NCBI GenBank assembly: GCA_017561205.1
Contig: JAFZDL010000078.1
Location: 1-58,894 of the forward strand
Length of the DNA: 58,894 nt
Direction: 5' to 3'
From: Oscillospiraceae bacterium
GTDB lineage: Bacteria > Bacillota > Clostridia > Oscillospirales > Oscillospiraceae
Shown: positions 1 through 8,000 of the stretch, in pieces
Layout of the letters: each line of letters starts with the position of its first letter
Numbering within the stretch: position 1 is the first letter of the stretch
Made by a program: the position numbers and the translations under genes
The notes under the pieces: generated by a model
Databases searched by the model: none
The model's input: only the letters and a program-made list of their open reading frames with translations
What the model was told of the DNA's origin: nothing

Positions 1-105
1 AGTCATAAGTACATCGAGTGCAGACTGTGCGTCTGTAAATACCTTTTCATCGCTGTTTATTACAGCACATACTATGTTGTTTTGTTCAACTGTTTGGATG
101 GTCAT
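1..105 (-). CDS. DUF4180-like protein, N-terminal part only (cut by window edge)
   Basis: Thirty-five codons read leftward from ATG at 105 and run off the window. The peptide starts MTIQTVEQNNIVCAVI and continues with a TDAQSALDVLM stretch, which resembles the N-terminus of DUF4180 proteins, a family of unknown function. A GAGGT ribosome binding site lies 8 bases before the ATG. The gene is incomplete here, so nothing can be said about its C-terminus. Confidence 0.6.
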   Translation of the reverse strand, partial: MTIQTVEQNNIVCAVINSDEKVFTDAQSALDVLMT

Positions 106-220
106 TTGTCTTACCTCATCAAATTCTTATTTATCGAACTGCTTTGTACTATTATATCATATAGTCATAGATAATTAAAGAAAATCAGAGCAACTTTTTG
201 TAACACTTTTTAGAAATCGG

Positions 221-249
221 TTGAAAAAAGAACTTTTTTGTGCTATAAT
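221..249 (+). promoter_or_regulatory. Sigma-A-type promoter of repeat unit A, copy 1
   Basis: TTGAAA (221-226), a 17-base spacer, and an extended TGCTATAAT -10 (TATAAT 244-249). It drives rightward into repeat A and the terminator at 479-521. Confidence 0.7.
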
Positions 250-454
250 AGGGCATCCGAACCGCAGTACCGCCCACTTCAAGATTTTGCTGTCAGAAAA
301 ATAGTGACAGCAGGTTTTGACAGCAAAAACCTGTGATAATACAGATAATAGAGATAATTCGCATACAAAGAGTTCCTATTATCGTCGAAAACGAGAACTT
401 TTTGGTAGGTTTCGGTGTATAAGACATTGAATGGGAATGACCCCGTGTGGCTAT
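242..454 (+). repeat. Dispersed repeat A, copy 1 (~210 bp)
   Basis: A close copy lies at 24726-24938. Shared landmarks in order are TATAATA, CATCCGAACCGCAG, TTTTGCTGTCAG, three TGACAGCA words (one inverted), GATAATAGAG, CCTATTATCGTCG, and TGGGAATGACCCCGTG at the end. It contains short perfect inverted repeats: TGCTGTCA/TGACAGCA, AGGTTTT/AAAACCT and GATAATAG/CTATTATC. No reading frame is conserved between the copies, so this looks like structured RNA or recombination DNA rather than a gene. Confidence 0.75.
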
Positions 455-521
455 CGGGTTCTTAAAATAGTTTTAAAAACACCGTATTTTGTGGTAACCA
501 CCACAAAATACGGTGTTTTTT
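256..521 (+). ncRNA. Candidate small RNA (repeat A transcript, ~266 nt)
   Basis: This is inferred from a strong promoter (221-249), a structured non-coding repeat and a near-perfect intrinsic terminator (479-521) with no convincing gene between them. The start at about 256 is assumed at 7 bases after the -10. No Rfam family was recognised. It could instead be an orphaned mRNA leader, because copy 2 of the same repeat sits directly upstream of an aminotransferase gene. Confidence 0.4.
479..521 (+). terminator. Intrinsic terminator
   Basis: A 16-bp perfect stem (ACACCGTATTTTGTGG at 479-494 and its complement at 501-516) with a 6-base loop and a T-run on the right. An A-run on the left may let it work in both directions. 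Confidence 0.85.
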
Positions 522-560
522 GTTCTTCTTTTACACAATTCAAAATCTGTCATTTTGAAT

Positions 561-580
561 TTGACCAACTTTTGACCAAC
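561..580 (+). other. Tandem TTTGACCAAC site (possible attachment-site scar)
   Basis: Two direct copies of the word TTGACCAAC with an 11-base period. Related tandem sites occur at 13012, 18448 and (diverged) 30441. They resemble the direct-repeat arms often seen next to tyrosine-recombinase genes, but no integrase is present here. Confidence 0.35.
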
Positions 581-707
581 GGTTTCCCGCTTGAATATTT
601 CTATATATACTTGCAAAGATTTATTTTAAGTGGTAATATTGTTGTAAAGATACATTTTTCCCGCAAAACCGATTGGCTAAAATTCTTATTCACGGAGGTG
701 TTTTATA

Positions 708-965
708 ATGAGCAACATCTATCCTTCTATCTCAGAAAAGCTTGCCGCACTCAATATAGATATTTATCATTACGGGGATATTGTCCGCTGTTACGCTCTG
801 GCAAAGCTCAATATAGAGCACTCCAGAAGGACTGATTACACAGACGGGATTCACACGGCAGAGTTTGATACGGAGGTCTCCCATTATCAATTACTGCTCC
901 CTGATGTGAAACCGTACTATGACAGCGCAGCTTTGCTCGGTACTGTGGAATATATTGAATCATAA
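708..965 (+). CDS. Small hypothetical protein (85 aa)
   Basis: The frame begins with a clean GGAGGTG site 8 bases before ATG and encodes an acidic soluble protein (MSNIYPSISEKLAALN...). There is no signal peptide, membrane segment or known motif. It stands alone between repeat A and the FG-GAP gene region, just right of the tandem TTGACCAAC site, so it may be cargo left by a mobile element. A longer overlapping frame at 431-835 crosses the terminator at 479-521 and is not credible. No function can be assigned. Confidence 0.6.
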   Translation: MSNIYPSISEKLAALNIDIYHYGDIVRCYALAKLNIEHSRRTDYTDGIHTAEFDTEVSHYQLLLPDVKPYYDSAALLGTVEYIES

Positions 966-1383
966 AATTCTTCTGCTCCCGTCATTATCAAATCATCTGC
1001 CATGATTTGTTTCCATTCTTATCAAGCTCGTATCAATACCCGTCTGTATTTTAAGCTCTCTATCATTCTGCATTATAACAGATCTTCTTCAGTTATCAAG
1101 ACAAAAATTGCTCCGATGCAGGATTTCCAAGGACAGAAAGTCATTACAATCCGTCAGGGGCATCCGGAACATGCAGGAATGAAAATCGCCTGTGGTGTGC
1201 TTCAAAAACATGACGACAAAAAAGCTGGGACGGAGATATGCCAATGTCACTAAGTTAGCGACATTGGTCTAAGAGGTATTCCCACAACGAATGAGTGCAT
1301 CCCGGTTGGGATGACTTTTCTTTATGCAACAACTGCCGTCCTATTTTCGGACGACGGCAAACCGTTTGTATCTTAGATATGGA
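966..1383. other. Gene-poor stretch with hairpins
   Basis: An 83-codon frame at 1002-1253 has no ribosome binding site or recognisable homology and is not called. Three hairpins are visible: CCAATGTC/GACATTGG (about 1242-1267), ATCCC-ggtt-GGGAT (about 1300-1313), and an imperfect GCCGTC/GACGGC stem at about 1338-1364. The last lies just past the stop of the leftward FG-GAP gene and may serve as its terminator. Confidence 0.4.
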
Positions 1384-4182
1384 TTATTTTTTGGTGAAGT
1401 TAACGGTAACTTCTGTGACGCAGGGTGTTCCACAGCCGCACTTTGCGCCCAATTCCAACTTGTACTGAATGAATCCCTTCAGATTCAGCGAGGAAACGTC
1501 TGCTCCGTTTTCAAAGCTATCGGACCATGGAGCATTTTCCAGAGCTTCTTCCGTTTCAGCGCAGCGAAGCTGCATTTTTATCCATGTCTTGATACCATTG
1601 GTTGCGACCCAACTGACTTTTGCCGGCTGAACACCTGCCGGTACCTCATATACTTCGGAATAATAGTATTCACTATCAGAGCGGTCCATGATGTTTCCAA
1701 TATCCACGGAGCACATGCCGTGGGGGCCACGGCTGGGAAGCTCTGTATAGCGCTGCTCATTAATACCATCCGGGCCGCCCCAGAAGATGTAAGAATTGTT
1801 GACATGATTGCCGTAGGCCTTGTGGCTTGCAACAGCCAGATCCATATAGCCGTCTCCATTAAAGTCGCCGGACATACATCCGCAACCGGAATGATTAAAT
1901 ATATCCATGAAGTTATCCAGATGGAACATCCTATCGGCAGATTGGAAATACATCTTGGAATCGATGTCGCGGCAGCGGCCGTTGTTATAGGCCGTACCGT
2001 AAATATCCAGCAGGCCATCGCCGTTGAAGTCTTGGATGGTAACTGCGTTGGAGCAGTGGGTGGGCAGGAAGGACTTTCTGTTTTCGCTAAAACCATTAGG
2101 GCCACCCCAGTAGATCACAAATTTACCCTTTTCGCTTGGTATGGAGTGGCCCTTGGTCAGATGGCAGGCGAGCACAAGATCCAGATAGCCGTCACCGTCC
2201 AGATCCGCAGCATTGGCAGCGGAAACGCCGTCGGTTGCCAGCACCTGCATTCTCTCGGTACTGTAGCCTTCCGGACCGCCCCAGAGAATGAAACTGTTTG
2301 CGCCGGTAATCTGAGATACGAAGATATCCAGCCAACCGTCACCATTATAATCTGCCGCGTGCATCCAACGGATATTGCCAAAATCAGGGACAAGCGCATT
2401 CTCTTCGTCGGAGTAATCGGAGTAATCGAGATCCATATCTTCAACATCCCAGGGGAAAGGAACAAAGGTCTCAGGATGAGGGCCGAATACGATCTTTTTC
2501 ATAGTATATCCGTCAGGACCGCCCTCGAAGATCCGCATTTCCCGATTCCGGATACCGCCAAAGGCAAAGTCCAGATAACCGCTGTGGCGGAAATCTCCCA
2601 CTGCAGCGCCATGGGCGAGGATCGTATCAAAGCAGAATTTATTATCCTTGTGGAAACCAGCTTCGCTATTACGGTAAATGGTTGCACCGGGATCCAGGTG
2701 AGGGGCGTTTTCTGCGCAGGTCACCACCAGAAGATCAGGCCGGCCACTATCGTTCATGCTGATGGGAATGCAGTCAACAGAGGCACAGCCTGGCAGTTCA
2801 ATGCGCCGGTCAGCGCAATATCCGTCTTCGCTGCCCAAATAGATATAGATATCCTCAAGACCCAGCTTTGTTTCGCCTTCGTGGTTGATAACGGCAATTT
2901 GATGTCTACCGTCTGTATAGGTTCTGCCGGTGATGATCCGGGAAGCTTCGCAGGCGCTGATCGTCCATTCCCTTTTGGGTGTTTTATCTTTACAAAAGCT
3001 AAAGACTTCGTGGGTGATCTCCAGGTTGTTAGATTCACACCGCTGGCAAACGAACAGATAGTTTTGACCGCCATCTTCCATGGGACCTACAAACAGCGTA
3101 TAGGCCGACCGAAGGGGGATACGGGTAGCCTTTTCTATGTCATAATGATCGGAATCCCACAGAATAATCAGATCCTCTACTGCATCGTAATCCGTTGAGT
3201 AGGAAATGATGATATCCTCGCTGCCATCACCCCGCAGATCGCCCACGGTGGCGTGGACAACGCCTGCATAACGATAGGGGCTGATCTTATGGGTAATGGA
3301 AGCCGGGTCATATGCGCGGAAACGGAATTCTTCGTGAATCGCTCTGTCTTTGCCAAAGCTTTCGAATACAGCGTATTCGCCCTCAGCACGGAAGACCATT
3401 TGCTTGCCTTTCAGCGTTACGGTATTCGTTACCCATGCCCGCCAGCAAAGGAGCATTCTGTTTGCGGTGGTGGAGGCAGCACCGGCATCGTTCATATCCA
3501 GCGCTTTCCCGAAAACTGTTTTGTTTTCAATGTTCAGTCCGTTTTTGCCGCCCCAGAATACCGTCATATCTCCGGTGCCACCGTTGACAACACACAGATC
3601 GTCATAACCGTCACCGTCATAGTCGCCAACGGTCATGGAAATGGCGTTGATTGCAAGATCCTCATATTTGCATGCCTGAATGCCAAGTTCTGTGTAGGGA
3701 AACAGGCGGATCTTTTTACCGCTGATGAAGGCCAGATCCTTTTTACCGCAGCCCTTAAAATCACCGGCTACCACACCGAAAGCATTGGGAACGGTAAGCT
3801 CCGTGCGATACTTTTCGCAAAGTCCCTGTTCGCTGCCGTAGTAGACCACAGCGGTAATATCGGCCAGGACGCCGTTGTGTTGGCATGCGACCACCAGATC
3901 GTCAGTGCCGTCGCCGGAAAGATCAGTGAAAATGGCATCAAAGGAACCATTGGTGGGAAGCTTCAGAGGTTCTTCCTGCCCGAAACGATCATAGATGTAC
4001 AGAGGAGGCCGTTCGTTCATACTGTGGCTGTTGGCAATGGGAATATCCACATAGCCGTCTACATTGACATCAAAATTAAAAATACGCTGCAGCGTACCGT
4101 TGGCGGTGACATAAAGATTTTGTCCACCGTTGCCGAAGGTTCCTTTTCGAAAGGCCTCAAAGCCTTTGGTTGTCCATTTCAT
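1384..4182 (-). CDS. FG-GAP/VCBS repeat protein, no signal peptide (932 aa)
   Basis: The protein is built almost entirely of FG-GAP/VCBS-type beta-propeller repeats. Calcium-binding DxDxDG loops recur through its length, for example DYDGDGYDD, DLDGDGYLD, DFNGDGLLD and DFNGDGYMD, often followed by VFWGG-type strands. Such repeats normally belong to secreted or surface proteins. Here the start MKWTTKGFEAFRKG has no signal peptide or lipobox, and the C-terminus (CGCGTPCVTEVTVNFTKK) has no sorting signal or membrane helix. The ATG at 4182 is preferred over the in-frame ATG at 4206 because AAAGGA lies 9 bases before 4182. It follows a decayed radical-SAM/LacI locus and may once have been controlled from the promoter at 4748-4776. 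Family assignment is firm; role and location are unknown. Confidence 0.85.
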   Translation of the reverse strand: MKWTTKGFEAFRKGTFGNGGQNLYVTANGTLQRIFNFDVNVDGYVDIPIANSHSMNERPPLYIYDRFGQEEPLKLPTNGSFDAIFTDLSGDGTDDLVVACQHNGVLADITAVVYYGSEQGLCEKYRTELTVPNAFGVVAGDFKGCGKKDLAFISGKKIRLFPYTELGIQACKYEDLAINAISMTVGDYDGDGYDDLCVVNGGTGDMTVFWGGKNGLNIENKTVFGKALDMNDAGAASTTANRMLLCWRAWVTNTVTLKGKQMVFRAEGEYAVFESFGKDRAIHEEFRFRAYDPASITHKISPYRYAGVVHATVGDLRGDGSEDIIISYSTDYDAVEDLIILWDSDHYDIEKATRIPLRSAYTLFVGPMEDGGQNYLFVCQRCESNNLEITHEVFSFCKDKTPKREWTISACEASRIITGRTYTDGRHQIAVINHEGETKLGLEDIYIYLGSEDGYCADRRIELPGCASVDCIPISMNDSGRPDLLVVTCAENAPHLDPGATIYRNSEAGFHKDNKFCFDTILAHGAAVGDFRHSGYLDFAFGGIRNREMRIFEGGPDGYTMKKIVFGPHPETFVPFPWDVEDMDLDYSDYSDEENALVPDFGNIRWMHAADYNGDGWLDIFVSQITGANSFILWGGPEGYSTERMQVLATDGVSAANAADLDGDGYLDLVLACHLTKGHSIPSEKGKFVIYWGGPNGFSENRKSFLPTHCSNAVTIQDFNGDGLLDIYGTAYNNGRCRDIDSKMYFQSADRMFHLDNFMDIFNHSGCGCMSGDFNGDGYMDLAVASHKAYGNHVNNSYIFWGGPDGINEQRYTELPSRGPHGMCSVDIGNIMDRSDSEYYYSEVYEVPAGVQPAKVSWVATNGIKTWIKMQLRCAETEEALENAPWSDSFENGADVSSLNLKGFIQYKLELGAKCGCGTPCVTEVTVNFTKK

Positions 4183-4236
4183 AAAAACATGTCCTTTCTG
4201 CTTCAATTAATACTGATGTATTTATATGGTTGTAGT

Positions 4237-4714
4237 TTATGGGCAAGCTTTTTGGCTGCTTTCCCGGATGACCAATGAGGATTGGATTTCATAGCATTTT
4301 GGTTGGTGATTCGGATTTTGAAGGTAGTCCATCATAACATCAAATGCTTTTCCGGCCATTGCGGAATAGGGGTAAGATACCGTGGTTATGGGTATCGAAA
4401 CCAAAGAAGCAAGAGGAAGATCGTCAAAACCTACGATTTTTACATCTTCCGGAATATACAGCTTCCTTTGTTTTTTGGGAGAGGCGTGCTTAATGATTCG
4501 CATAACCTCCACAGCAAGTAAATCGTGAACACAGAACATGCCAAGAGGAAGGTTGTCACCGGAAGCGACTGCATTCTCAAGCAAATTCCGGACAAATCGA
4601 TTTACATCTCTTGCCCGGAGTTCATCGTTAACACCCGATACAATGCAAATGATAAACAAGCCTGTTCCCCGATCCGTCCCGCCCGAAGTTAAACCCTTTA
4701 TTAAAGATTTTCAT
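4237..4714 (-). pseudogene. Chimeric remnant: radical-SAM gene start joined to LacI-regulator C-terminus
   Basis: From ATG 4714, behind an AGGAG site, the first frame reads MKIFNKGFNFGRDGSGNRLVYHL and stops at 4628. Its pattern resembles the opening of radical-SAM activase-like proteins just before their cysteine motif. The downstream frame, open from 4659 to 4237, is the C-terminal effector-domain half of a LacI-family regulator (MFCVHDLLAVEVMRIIKH, IVGFDDLPLASL, PITTVSYPYSAMAGKAFDVM). The LacI N-terminal helix-turn-helix and first half are missing. A deletion probably fused the two genes out of frame near 4640-4660. Neither product should be functional, although the promoter and operator-like palindrome upstream remain intact. 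Confidence 0.65.
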
Positions 4715-4727
4715 ATCAAGCTCCTAA

Positions 4728-4776
4728 TTAGTTAAATCTTTTAACTAAAGATAGCATATATTTATATTTATGTCAA
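4728..4776 (-). promoter_or_regulatory. Promoter with LacI-type operator palindrome
   Basis: Reading leftward: TTGACA (4771-4776), a 17-base spacer, TATCTT (4748-4753). A perfect 9-bp-arm palindrome TTAGTTAAA-N3-TTTAACTAA (4728-4748) overlaps the end of the -10 and the start site, the usual place for a LacI-family repressor. A second TTGACA lies about 14 bases further upstream. The likely cognate regulator is the truncated one just downstream. Confidence 0.65.
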
Positions 4777-5486
4777 GTTTTTTATGTCAAGTTTCTTATC
4801 CGTAGGTACAAAAAGCTGCGTACACCATTCGTGAAAATCATCTCGACAGATAGAATCAGACACAGATTCCGCTTGGATTGCGCAATAGGGTCGCCCGGAT
4901 TACGTAGCCCCACCGCCTAACTTGAATACGGAAAGAACGATCCTATTATGGATCATGAACATGACAACGTTAAGTCCATATGAAAACTCTTTTTATCTAT
5001 ATGACAGCTAAAATGATGGACTTTGCGCGTCGGAGGTGGCTGCTTATGGTATTTGACCTGAATGCAAATATCCGCCAAGCAGTCCGCAAAGAAACCATAC
5101 GAACCACAAAATAGCGGTAGTAAAAGGTGAAACGCAAAGAATCTGAGTAATTCATCAGTTAGAAGTTGATAATTTAACCCTGCACTATTGAAAAAATCGA
5201 GCCAATGCGATATAATCTTCGAAATTACACGTAATACCATAAGCACAAAGTGTTATAAGGAGATTGAAAAACATGAAATTAGGTATCGTTGCTCAGCGGC
5301 CTTTTTTCATAACTCCTTATAAATCCATAAAATCCCTATAAATCCTTGCGGCACAAGGACTTTTTGGGATTCGGACAAAAATGTATCTTCATGTATCTCC
5401 ACGCATCTCAATGCCAAAAAGGTGTGCAAAAGGTGTATGGAAAAAGTGAAACAACCGAGAAAAACCAATGCAACAAAGACTATAAC
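4777..5486. other. Gene-poor scar region with an orphan promoter and tandem repeats
   Basis: A consensus rightward promoter (TTGAAA 5188-5193, 17-base spacer, TATAAT 5211-5216) and an AAGGAG site lead to a 22-codon frame at 5273-5341 (MKLGIVAQRPFF...) that ends in short direct repeats (TATAAATCC twice, 20 bases apart). Further right is AAAAGGTGT twice with a 12-base period (about 5418-5440). This looks like the start of a lost gene joined to an element end. No complete gene is visible. Confidence 0.4.
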
Positions 5487-5518
5487 AACACCCCGTCTTC
5501 ACAAAAAGACGGGGTGTT
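5487..5518. terminator. Bidirectional-looking terminator after fic
   Basis: AACACCCCGTCTT paired with AAGACGGGGTGTT around a 6-base loop. It lies 8 bases beyond the stop of the leftward Fic gene. Confidence 0.75.
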
Positions 5519-5525
5519 CCGCTGT

Positions 5526-6413
5526 TCAATATGCAATTCTGAAATAATCCAAATATGCCTTAAAACGATCTTGGGCAGTGAGGCAGGTGTCCATAAGGAA
5601 GCCTTTTTCGCGATCCCATTCTTTGAGGCCGCGGTAGTAGAACAGCTTCAAGTTGTCCTCAATGATGAACGGAACAATGTTATGCTTCAAGCACTCCTTA
5701 AAGAGGATCAGACGGCCTACACGGCCATTTCCGTCCTGAAAGGGATGAATGCGTTCAAAGGCCACATGGAAGGCTACGATGTCCTCAAAGGTCTTAGAGG
5801 GCAATGTATTGTACTCTGCCAGCAACTTGCGAATCTCATTGGCAACATTCTCCGGCAGTGTGGTGTCGTTACCGCCTACCTCGTTGGGTAATTTCTTATA
5901 CTCCCCTACCGCAAACCAATCTTTGCGGCTATCGCTAGTACCGGTCTTCAGCACAAAATGCAGTTCTTTGATGAACTTCTCTGTCAGCGCAGAGCCTGCC
6001 TGATCGATCACCATATCGATGCACCGGAAATGGTTAGCGGTTTCGATCACATCGTCTACATTGACAGCTTCATTTTCAAAACCGATGGTGTTGGTTTCAA
6101 AGATATACCGAGTCTGGTCGTGTGTAAGGTGGCTGCCCTCAATGTGGTTTGAGTTATAGGTCAGATCGATCTGAATTTTATGATAGATACCACCGGTCAT
6201 CTTAGAAGCTTTCTGTTCTCTCAGAATCTGCAGCAAAGTAGGTGTATCGTTTTTCTTGTTTGCACGCTCCGGCTTCTGCGCATCCTCCGGAATGTACCAA
6301 GTCTTGCCAATAAGTTTGGCATCAGCAATTCTGCCGCGAGCGCAGTAATTTCTCACACTTCGTTCAGAAAGTCCCCATTTTTCAGCCATTTTTGCCACAG
6401 ATATATATTCCAT
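5526..6413 (-). CDS. Fic family protein with N-terminal helix-turn-helix (295 aa)
   Basis: Fic enzymes transfer AMP or other nucleotide groups to target proteins. The catalytic motif HPFQDGNGRVGR is complete at about residues 223-234, with the catalytic His first and the anion-binding loop intact. An SNHIEG segment at about 88-93 fits the (S/T)xxxE(G/N) inhibitory helix, placed N-terminal to the Fic core, so the enzyme is probably self-inhibited. Residues 1-45 form an excisionase/MerR-like DNA-binding domain (ISVAKMAEKWGLSERSVRNY), suggesting autoregulation. ATG 6413 is chosen because GGGGAGG precedes it; an upstream in-frame ATG at 6464 lacks a site. It is a single-gene unit with its own promoter and terminator. 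The target is unknown. Confidence 0.9.
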   Translation of the reverse strand: MEYISVAKMAEKWGLSERSVRNYCARGRIADAKLIGKTWYIPEDAQKPERANKKNDTPTLLQILREQKASKMTGGIYHKIQIDLTYNSNHIEGSHLTHDQTRYIFETNTIGFENEAVNVDDVIETANHFRCIDMVIDQAGSALTEKFIKELHFVLKTGTSDSRKDWFAVGEYKKLPNEVGGNDTTLPENVANEIRKLLAEYNTLPSKTFEDIVAFHVAFERIHPFQDGNGRVGRLILFKECLKHNIVPFIIEDNLKLFYYRGLKEWDREKGFLMDTCLTAQDRFKAYLDYFRIAY

Positions 6414-6443
6414 AGTAACCTCCCCGCAAATTTTCTTGATCTT

Positions 6444-6472
6444 ATTATACCACATTACCGGCAAAATATCAA
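6444..6472 (-). promoter_or_regulatory. Promoter of the fic gene
   Basis: Leftward TTGATA (6467-6472), a 17-base spacer and TATAAT (6444-6449), about 30 bases before the chosen ATG. Confidence 0.65.
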
Positions 6473-6540
6473 CACTGTTTTGAGTTTTACCAAATCTTTA
6501 TTGCCGATAGAACGCAAATAACTAAATCATGACATGTAAC

Positions 6541-6652
6541 AACGGCAGAGAGGTTTAACCTCCCTGCCGTTCAGTCTGTCGAAAAATCCCAGCTTTACTG
6601 AGCTTTTTCGACAGACTGAAGCGCAGATGAATCCTATCATCTGCGCCTTTTT
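6541..6652. terminator. Cluster of three adjacent hairpins after the rhamnose operon
   Basis: Stem 1: AACGGCAG.../...CTGCCGTT (6541-6571). Stem 2: TTCAGTCTGTCGAAAAA (6570-6586) with its complement (6604-6620). Stem 3: GCGCAGATGA (6621-6630) with TCATCTGCGC (6637-6646), followed by T's on the plus strand. Together they separate the end of the leftward rhamnose operon from fic and probably terminate it. Stem 2 is unusually long. Confidence 0.55.
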
Positions 6653-6692
6653 CATAGCTGAGCGAAAGCCGATTATAATAGAAAAATATGCG

Positions 6693-7985
6693 TCAATCTT
6701 TCAAATGGAAGGCCTCTTTCAAATTGTCGATTTCTTCTTTGGAGATGTGAACGATATCACCGATTGCAGCTGCATTGATGATGGAGTGAGCGGTGGATTC
6801 CATGACTTCCAGCCGATCAAAGGCCTGAAGCAGAGTATTACCGGTAACGATGACACAGTCATTCTCCACCATGGCTGCAGGTGTGACCTCGCCAAAGTAA
6901 GCAGCGGTCAGATCCTGCTGGGTATAATTCTGTCCGTAAGGCATCCGCTTTACATCCCGCAAAAGAATGTAACTTTCCGGGATTGTTCTGGGATCAAACA
7001 CCGCATCCGTCACTGCAAATGCCATAGCGTGGACTGGCTGAGCCAAAAGGACTGCCCCGATCTCCGGGTGAGTATTGTAAATCTTCTCATGCAGGCCAAC
7101 AGCCCGGGAAGGAATTTTCCCCATTTCCCGCATACCTGCCTTCACCCGCACCAGATCATCCTCCTCTAAGTAAGCACGGTCCATACCGTATGGCGTGATC
7201 AAAAAACTGCCGTCAGACAGGCGAACAGAATAAGTTCCCTGAGTAGCTGTAAACAGTCCCTGCTTGTAGGACCGACGAATCAGTGTGATCATATCACGGC
7301 GGGCAGCCAATTCTTCTACACTACGACTGTTTGAAATAAAATCATCCATCTTCAGATGGGTACGAGTCTGGGCAACTTCATGTGCTGCCTTTTCCAGCGT
7401 TCTGAGTTTGCCGATTTTGTTTGCCAAAATCTCCAAGTTGGCAGTATATTCCAGTGTTTCAAATTTCTGAAACGCCGTAAACATATCCTCTGCACCGATA
7501 CAGACACCATGATTTTCCAGAAGTACGATGTTGCAATTTTCCGCAAAGCATTTGCCGATATTCCCCCCCAACTGATCACTGCCAGGGACAGCATAGGTAG
7601 CGATCTTGACCTCCGGACACATTTTCTGCACAGAAGGCATCAGGTCCAGGTTGGGACACTTGCGCACAATAGAAAAAGCAACCAGCGCAGGGGGATGAGC
7701 GTGGAGCACCGCCTTTAGATCCGGCCGCATCTTATAGATAGCTGCGTGGAACGGCAACTCCGAAGAAGGCTTATGCATACCAAGCACCGTGCCATCTTCC
7801 TTTACACAGACAATGTCATTACGATTCAAAGTGCCTTTGTCCACACCTGCCGGTGTGATCCAGATATTGCCGTCCTCATCCATAATGGACAGGTTGCCGC
7901 CGGAGGTGGTGGTCATGCCCTTGTCGTAAATACGCTGCATAAACATAACCAACTGGTCAGCGGGATGGATGTAGTTGATATTCAC
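6693..7985 (-). CDS. Tandem class II aldolase/adducin-family protein with a degenerate second domain (430 aa)
   Basis: The last gene of the rhamnose operon holds two class II aldolase folds in a row. The first (about 1-200) keeps the expected residues: GGNLS, Glu76 in SSELPFH, zinc ligands His95/His97 in HAHPPA and His159 in ENHG. The second (about 230-430) has lost them: HAHPPA is replaced by LAQPVHA and ENHG by VTGN, so it is probably structural. Related single-domain enzymes cleave L-fuculose- or L-rhamnulose-1-phosphate into dihydroxyacetone phosphate and L-lactaldehyde. The start is GTG 7985 with AAGGAG 7 bases before. Whether this or its neighbour is the operon's aldolase cannot be decided from sequence. 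Confidence 0.8.
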   Translation of the reverse strand: MNINYIHPADQLVMFMQRIYDKGMTTTSGGNLSIMDEDGNIWITPAGVDKGTLNRNDIVCVKEDGTVLGMHKPSSELPFHAAIYKMRPDLKAVLHAHPPALVAFSIVRKCPNLDLMPSVQKMCPEVKIATYAVPGSDQLGGNIGKCFAENCNIVLLENHGVCIGAEDMFTAFQKFETLEYTANLEILANKIGKLRTLEKAAHEVAQTRTHLKMDDFISNSRSVEELAARRDMITLIRRSYKQGLFTATQGTYSVRLSDGSFLITPYGMDRAYLEEDDLVRVKAGMREMGKIPSRAVGLHEKIYNTHPEIGAVLLAQPVHAMAFAVTDAVFDPRTIPESYILLRDVKRMPYGQNYTQQDLTAAYFGEVTPAAMVENDCVIVTGNTLLQAFDRLEVMESTAHSIINAAAIGDIVHISKEEIDNLKEAFHLKD

Positions 7986-8000
7986 ATACTCACTCCTTGC

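Noticed and set aside
242-454. Repeat A as a known riboswitch or the raiA RNA
   Set aside because: No consensus of a riboswitch class I know could be matched; it is left as an unclassified candidate.
431-835. A 134-codon plus-strand frame across the repeat A terminator
   Set aside because: It runs straight through a 16-bp-stem terminator, has no ribosome binding site and overlaps the better-supported 708-965 gene.
1002-1253. 83-codon frame after the small unknown gene
   Set aside because: No ribosome binding site, no recognisable similarity, composition unlike the neighbouring genes.
1324-4278. Long plus-strand frames of 624 and 341 codons opposite the FG-GAP gene
   Set aside because: They are antisense shadows of a clear repeat protein and contain no coherent domains.
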